34,824 nt of DNA from Rugamonas violacea (GTDB taxonomy: Bacteria > Pseudomonadota > Gammaproteobacteria > Burkholderiales > Burkholderiaceae_D). The position numbers and the translations under genes were made by a program. Within the stretch, counting starts at the first letter, position 1. Every line of letters starts with the position of its first letter. The stretch spans positions 1 through 34,824 of the forward strand of contig NZ_JAEMNU010000122.1 of NCBI RefSeq assembly GCF_016461825.1, in the 5' to 3' direction. Positions 32,010 to 34,824 of the stretch are shown here, piece by piece. The notes under the pieces are model-generated. The model searched no databases and was not told the origin of the DNA. It saw nothing but the letters and a program-made list of their open reading frames with translations.

Positions 32010-33403
32010 GCCACTCCGTCTTTTCGCTGCGCGCCAACCTGAACGCCTTGCTGCACCGCCCCGCCGGCCACCAGGGCGCGGTGGACGGGATCAGGGCGAT
32101 CGCCGTACTCATCGTGGTGGCGTCGCACCTGATCTTCTCCAGCCAATTTTTCATCCCGGACGCGGCGGCGCAGTTCGCCGCCCTGCCCCTATGGCTGAAG
32201 TGGCCGGTGCAAGGCTTCCTCGGCGTCGACATGTTTTTCGTCATCAGCGGCTTCCTGATCGGCCAGATCCTGCTGGGCGAATACGCCCGCTCGGGCAAGC
32301 TGGACCTGCGCCGCTTTTTCATGCGCCGGGTGCTGCGGCTGATGCCGCTGTACTGGGTGGCGCTCGGCGCGACCGCACTGGCGGTGTGGCTGGGCGGCCA
32401 GCAGGTCGAACAGATCGGGCCGATCGCGCTTCGCGCCAACCTCGACCAACTCTGGAAAAACCTCCTGTATATCAACAATTTCTTCCCTCCCGAACAGCAG
32501 TTCGGGGCCATGAGCCACAGCTGGTCGCTGGCCGTCGAGGAGCAGTTCTATCTGCTGTTTCCCGGCTTGCTGCTGCTGTTTTTCAAGACCCGCCTGCGCC
32601 ATCGTCCACGCCTCGCGTTTGCCCTGCTGGTGCTGCTGTACCTGGCCGCGCGCGTGATCGCGCGCATCCATAGCGTCAGCCTGTTCGGCAGCCAGTGCGG
32701 CTTTACACCGGAGCAGCTCAAGCAGGTCAGCATGGACCCGCTGATGGCATTTTCATCGCCCAAGCTGTACTGCCTGTTCGGCGTCGAGACCGATGTCATG
32801 TTCGACAATCTGTACACCAAGTATTTTCCGCTGCTGGCCGGTGTGGGGGCCGCCGCCCTGACCGTGTTCCGCGGCGACGCGCTGCGCCGCTTCTACCGGC
32901 CCGGCTGGCGCAGCGCCGTCCTGCTGGGCGCTTCGCTGGCCCTGCTGGTGTGGAATTTCCTCTTCCCTTTCCTGGTGCCGGGCAACAGCGCGTTCGCCGC
33001 CGTGTACCAGACCCTGCTGCAGCAACTGGTGTTCGGCGCCGCGCTGGCCAACCTGATCCTGGCCTGCCTCTACGGCGGCGGCGGGCTGGCGCGCGCGGTC
33101 AACGCCTTCCTCGGCGCGCGGGTGTTTTACAGCATCGCCCAGCTGTCTTATTCGATGTACCTGTTCAACCTGCTGATCGTCCACATCGCCTACCAAGCCG
33201 TGGCACGGCGCCAGCCGGGACTGACCCTGGCCGAGCTGGTCGGCGGCGCCCTGCCGCTCATCGCCCTGGCCACGGTGGCGCTGAGCGTGGCGGCCTACCT
33301 GCTGGTGGAACGGCCGGGCATGAACCTGCGCGCGCGCCTGCAAGGGGCACATCTGGCGGCGGGCGCGCCGGCCGGCCAGGAACTGTCCCAGGCGGCCCAT
33401 TGA
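32006..33403 (+). CDS. Membrane acyltransferase 3 (OafA/YrhL family)
   Basis: This 465-residue inner-membrane protein has about 10-11 hydrophobic helices and the acyltransferase-3 signature near the N-terminus: GAVDGIRAIAVLIVVASHLI, with the conserved Arg and the His taken as catalytic. SHSWSLAVEEQFYLLFP is the second diagnostic motif of the family, and DMFFVISGFLIG is the third. Such enzymes move acyl groups (often acetyl) from the cytoplasm onto sugars, lipids or natural products. In this cluster it could acylate the peptide or its amine end, or may concern the envelope. The start overlaps the thioesterase stop (ATGA). The 3' end lies in an 11-base tandem repeat. Confidence 0.9.
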   Translation: MSHSVFSLRANLNALLHRPAGHQGAVDGIRAIAVLIVVASHLIFSSQFFIPDAAAQFAALPLWLKWPVQGFLGVDMFFVISGFLIGQILLGEYARSGKLDLRRFFMRRVLRLMPLYWVALGATALAVWLGGQQVEQIGPIALRANLDQLWKNLLYINNFFPPEQQFGAMSHSWSLAVEEQFYLLFPGLLLLFFKTRLRHRPRLAFALLVLLYLAARVIARIHSVSLFGSQCGFTPEQLKQVSMDPLMAFSSPKLYCLFGVETDVMFDNLYTKYFPLLAGVGAAALTVFRGDALRRFYRPGWRSAVLLGASLALLVWNFLFPFLVPGNSAFAAVYQTLLQQLVFGAALANLILACLYGGGGLARAVNAFLGARVFYSIAQLSYSMYLFNLLIVHIAYQAVARRQPGLTLAELVGGALPLIALATVALSVAAYLLVERPGMNLRARLQGAHLAAGAPAGQELSQAAH

Positions 33404-33450
33404 GGGCCCATTGAGGGCCGATCGACGACCCATCGACGGCCGATTGACGG
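33396..33450. repeat. Five 11-base tandem repeats
   Basis: Five consecutive 11-base units begin in the last codons of the acyltransferase gene: cccattgaggg, cccattgaggg, ccgatcgacga, cccatcgacgg, ccgattgacgg. Units 1 and 2 are identical; the others differ at a few positions. The acyltransferase stop TGA is inside unit 1. The period is close to one helical turn. Confidence 0.8.
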
Positions 33451-33504
33451 CGCCCCGCCAACCTGGCCAACGCAACTCACAACCCCACTCCACCGGAGAC
33501 CGCA

Positions 33505-34485
33505 ATGCAAATGCAGATGCCGGCGACTTGCCCGCAAATTATCGAACCCGAATACAGCGGCATGCTGATCGAGGATTGGACTGAACGCCACGGCGCCAGC
33601 CTCGACCAGCGCCTGTACGCCGCCACGGCGCTGCTGTTTCGCGGCTTTTCCCACCGCGCCGGCCTGGAAACCATGGCCGGTGGGTTTTTCAGCGAACGCC
33701 TGGGTTATACCTACCGTTCGACCCCGCGCACCGAGCTGGGCCAGCATATCTACACCGCCACCGAATACCCCAGGCAGCTGTCGATCCCGCAGCATTGCGA
33801 AAACGCCTACCAGACCAGTTGGCCGATGAAATTGCTGTTCCATTGTGTCGAACCGGCCAGCAGCGGCGGCTGCACGCCGCTGGCCGACATGCGCAAGGTG
33901 ACGGCGGCCATCGCGCCCGAGGTGCGCGCACTGTTCCGCAGCAAGCAGGTGCGGTATGTGCGCAATTACCGCGCCGGGGTCGACCTGCCTTGGCAGGAAG
34001 TGTTCGGCAGCGGGCGCCGCGAGGTGGTCGAGGCATATTGCCGCAGCCAGGGCATACACTGGGAATGGATAGGCGAGGTATTGCGCACCAGCCAGGTCTG
34101 CCAGGCCTTCGCCACCCATCCGGTGAGCGGCGACGAAGTCTGGTTCAACCAGGCCCACCTGTTCCACGTCAGCGCGCTCGACGCGCCCGCGCAGGAAATG
34201 ATGCTGGCCACGTTCAAGGAAGAGGGCTTGCCGCGCCACGCCTATTTCGGCGACGGCACGCCGATCCCGGCCGACATGCTGGCCCATGTGCGCGCCGCCT
34301 TCGACGACAACAAATGCCGTTTCGACTGGCGCAAGGATGATGTCCTGCTGATCGACAATATGCTGGTCTCGCACGGGCGCGACCCCTACGAGGGCGCGCG
34401 CAAGGTGCTGGTGTGCATGGCCGAGCCTTACGGCGCCGTCAAGCCGGCGGCGACGGCGACGGCGCTCGCGGCGGCGCTCGGCTAG
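33505..34485 (+). CDS. SyrP/TauD-like Fe(II)/2-oxoglutarate hydroxylase
   Basis: This 326-residue dioxygenase of the TauD/TfdA superfamily most resembles SyrP-type enzymes that hydroxylate carrier-bound Asp or Asn. The metal triad is visible as His97-x-Glu99 (PQHCENAYQ; SyrP-like enzymes have HxE rather than HxD) and His290 in LVSHGRDPYEGAR, with the Arg that binds 2-oxoglutarate after it. The SWPMKLLFHCVEPASSGGCTPLAD segment is typical of the subgroup. GGAG six bases before the ATG supports the start. In the cystobactamid pathway CysJ performs this step on CysH-bound Asn, so the predicted substrate is Asn on the stand-alone module encoded upstream. It is the last gene of the operon, about 100 bases after the acyltransferase. 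Confidence 0.9.
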   Translation: MQMQMPATCPQIIEPEYSGMLIEDWTERHGASLDQRLYAATALLFRGFSHRAGLETMAGGFFSERLGYTYRSTPRTELGQHIYTATEYPRQLSIPQHCENAYQTSWPMKLLFHCVEPASSGGCTPLADMRKVTAAIAPEVRALFRSKQVRYVRNYRAGVDLPWQEVFGSGRREVVEAYCRSQGIHWEWIGEVLRTSQVCQAFATHPVSGDEVWFNQAHLFHVSALDAPAQEMMLATFKEEGLPRHAYFGDGTPIPADMLAHVRAAFDDNKCRFDWRKDDVLLIDNMLVSHGRDPYEGARKVLVCMAEPYGAVKPAATATALAAALG

Positions 34486-34494
34486 AATCCATGG

Positions 34495-34515
34495 GGCGGC
34501 GGCGCGGGAGCCGCC
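34495..34515 (+). terminator. GC-rich hairpin after the hydroxylase gene
   Basis: ggcggc and gccgcc pair around a 9-base loop ten bases beyond the hydroxylase stop. There is no T run, so termination would be weak. It marks the likely 3' end of the biosynthetic operon. Confidence 0.35.
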
Positions 34516-34553
34516 GGTCCCCTGCCTACACTGTTACGGAGAATAGAAACAAG

Positions 34554-34824
34554 ATGGCCATTACGATAGAAAAAGCCCAGCGCGAGGAAACGATCGCCTC
34601 GCTCCAGCGCTATTGCGCCGAATACATGAGCGAGGAGCTGGGCAACCTGGGGGCAAGCTCGCTGCTCGCCTACATCCTCGAGGAAATCGGCCCGCTGATC
34701 TACAACCAGGCGGTACGCGACGTCCAGGAACGCCTGCAAACCCAGGTGATGGAAGTGGACATCGAGATGCACGAGGACGAATTTCAATACTGGCGCAAGC
34801 GCACCCCGGCGCGCAAGACGCGCT
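34554..34824 (+). CDS. DUF2164-family protein (runs off the window)
   Basis: The frame is open from ATG 34554 to the window edge (90 codons, no stop). It begins MAITIEKAQREETIASLQRY and continues with a mixed acidic-basic helical sequence (YMSEELGNLGASSLLAYILEE, IYNQAVRDVQERL, FQYWRKR). This is the pattern of DUF2164, a family of small bacterial proteins of about 80-90 residues with unknown function, so only the last few residues are missing. CGGAG lies 13 bases upstream. It is probably a flanking gene that marks the right border of the biosynthetic cluster. Confidence 0.75.
   Translation, partial: MAITIEKAQREETIASLQRYCAEYMSEELGNLGASSLLAYILEEIGPLIYNQAVRDVQERLQTQVMEVDIEMHEDEFQYWRKRTPARKTR

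Noticed and set aside
1..34824. A CRISPR array or phage structural module
   Set aside because: No regularly spaced repeats with unique spacers and no capsid, tail or integrase genes were seen; the lysozyme-like gene is better explained by the T6SS context.

Overview
The window looks like chromosome of a high-GC betaproteobacterium, most likely an Oxalobacteraceae member of the Massilia/Duganella/Janthinobacterium type. This is inferred from the GC-rich codon use, a PEP-CTERM protein, a REP-like repeat and the overall gene mix; no 16S or other strict marker is present.

Left accessory part (1-2490, lower GC). A BrnA-type antitoxin gene whose toxin partner is reduced to a 14-codon stub lies next to an IS5/IS903-like transposase remnant. 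Next comes a compact type VI secretion module: a T4-lysozyme-like effector and a putative periplasmic immunity protein in one operon, divergent from an Hcp tube gene.

Middle part (2630-14700). It holds a polysaccharide flippase and a GT2 glycosyltransferase, a DUF885 metallohydrolase, a Cache-domain chemoreceptor, and a secreted reprolysin-like metalloprotease ending in a dockerin. The next gene encodes a cohesin domain with a PEP-CTERM sorting tail, so protease and anchor look like a matched pair. A REP-like inverted repeat, a Suv3-type RNA helicase and tRNA-Lys(UUU) with promoter and terminator follow.

Accessory insert (14750-16800). It contains a small HTH protein and a Fic AMP-transferase in the same reading frame, separated by a single stop, in lower-GC DNA directly downstream of the tRNA.

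Right part (16801-34485) is a biosynthetic gene cluster on the + strand behind a LuxR-type regulator. It encodes fused aminodeoxychorismate synthase (PabA-PabB, PIKGT motif), type II thioesterase, O-methyltransferase-like protein, an NRPS (A-T-C-A-T-TE) whose A domains have Ala in place of the amino-acid-binding Asp, a stand-alone Asn-type A domain interrupted by a PP-loop domain plus carrier domain, aminodeoxychorismate lyase (PabC), an EntH/YdiI-like hotdog thioesterase, a membrane acyltransferase and a SyrP/TauD-like hydroxylase. Read together this is a small relative of the cystobactamid/albicidin logic: the cluster makes its own 4-aminobenzoate, strings it on aryl-activating modules, and has a separate Asn module with predicted hydroxylase, amide dehydratase/aminomutase and methyltransferase. 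The genes are tightly coupled by several ATGA overlaps. There is only one condensation domain and no visible self-resistance or export gene, so the product and Asn transfer route are open questions. A DUF2164 gene starts at the right edge and runs off the window.
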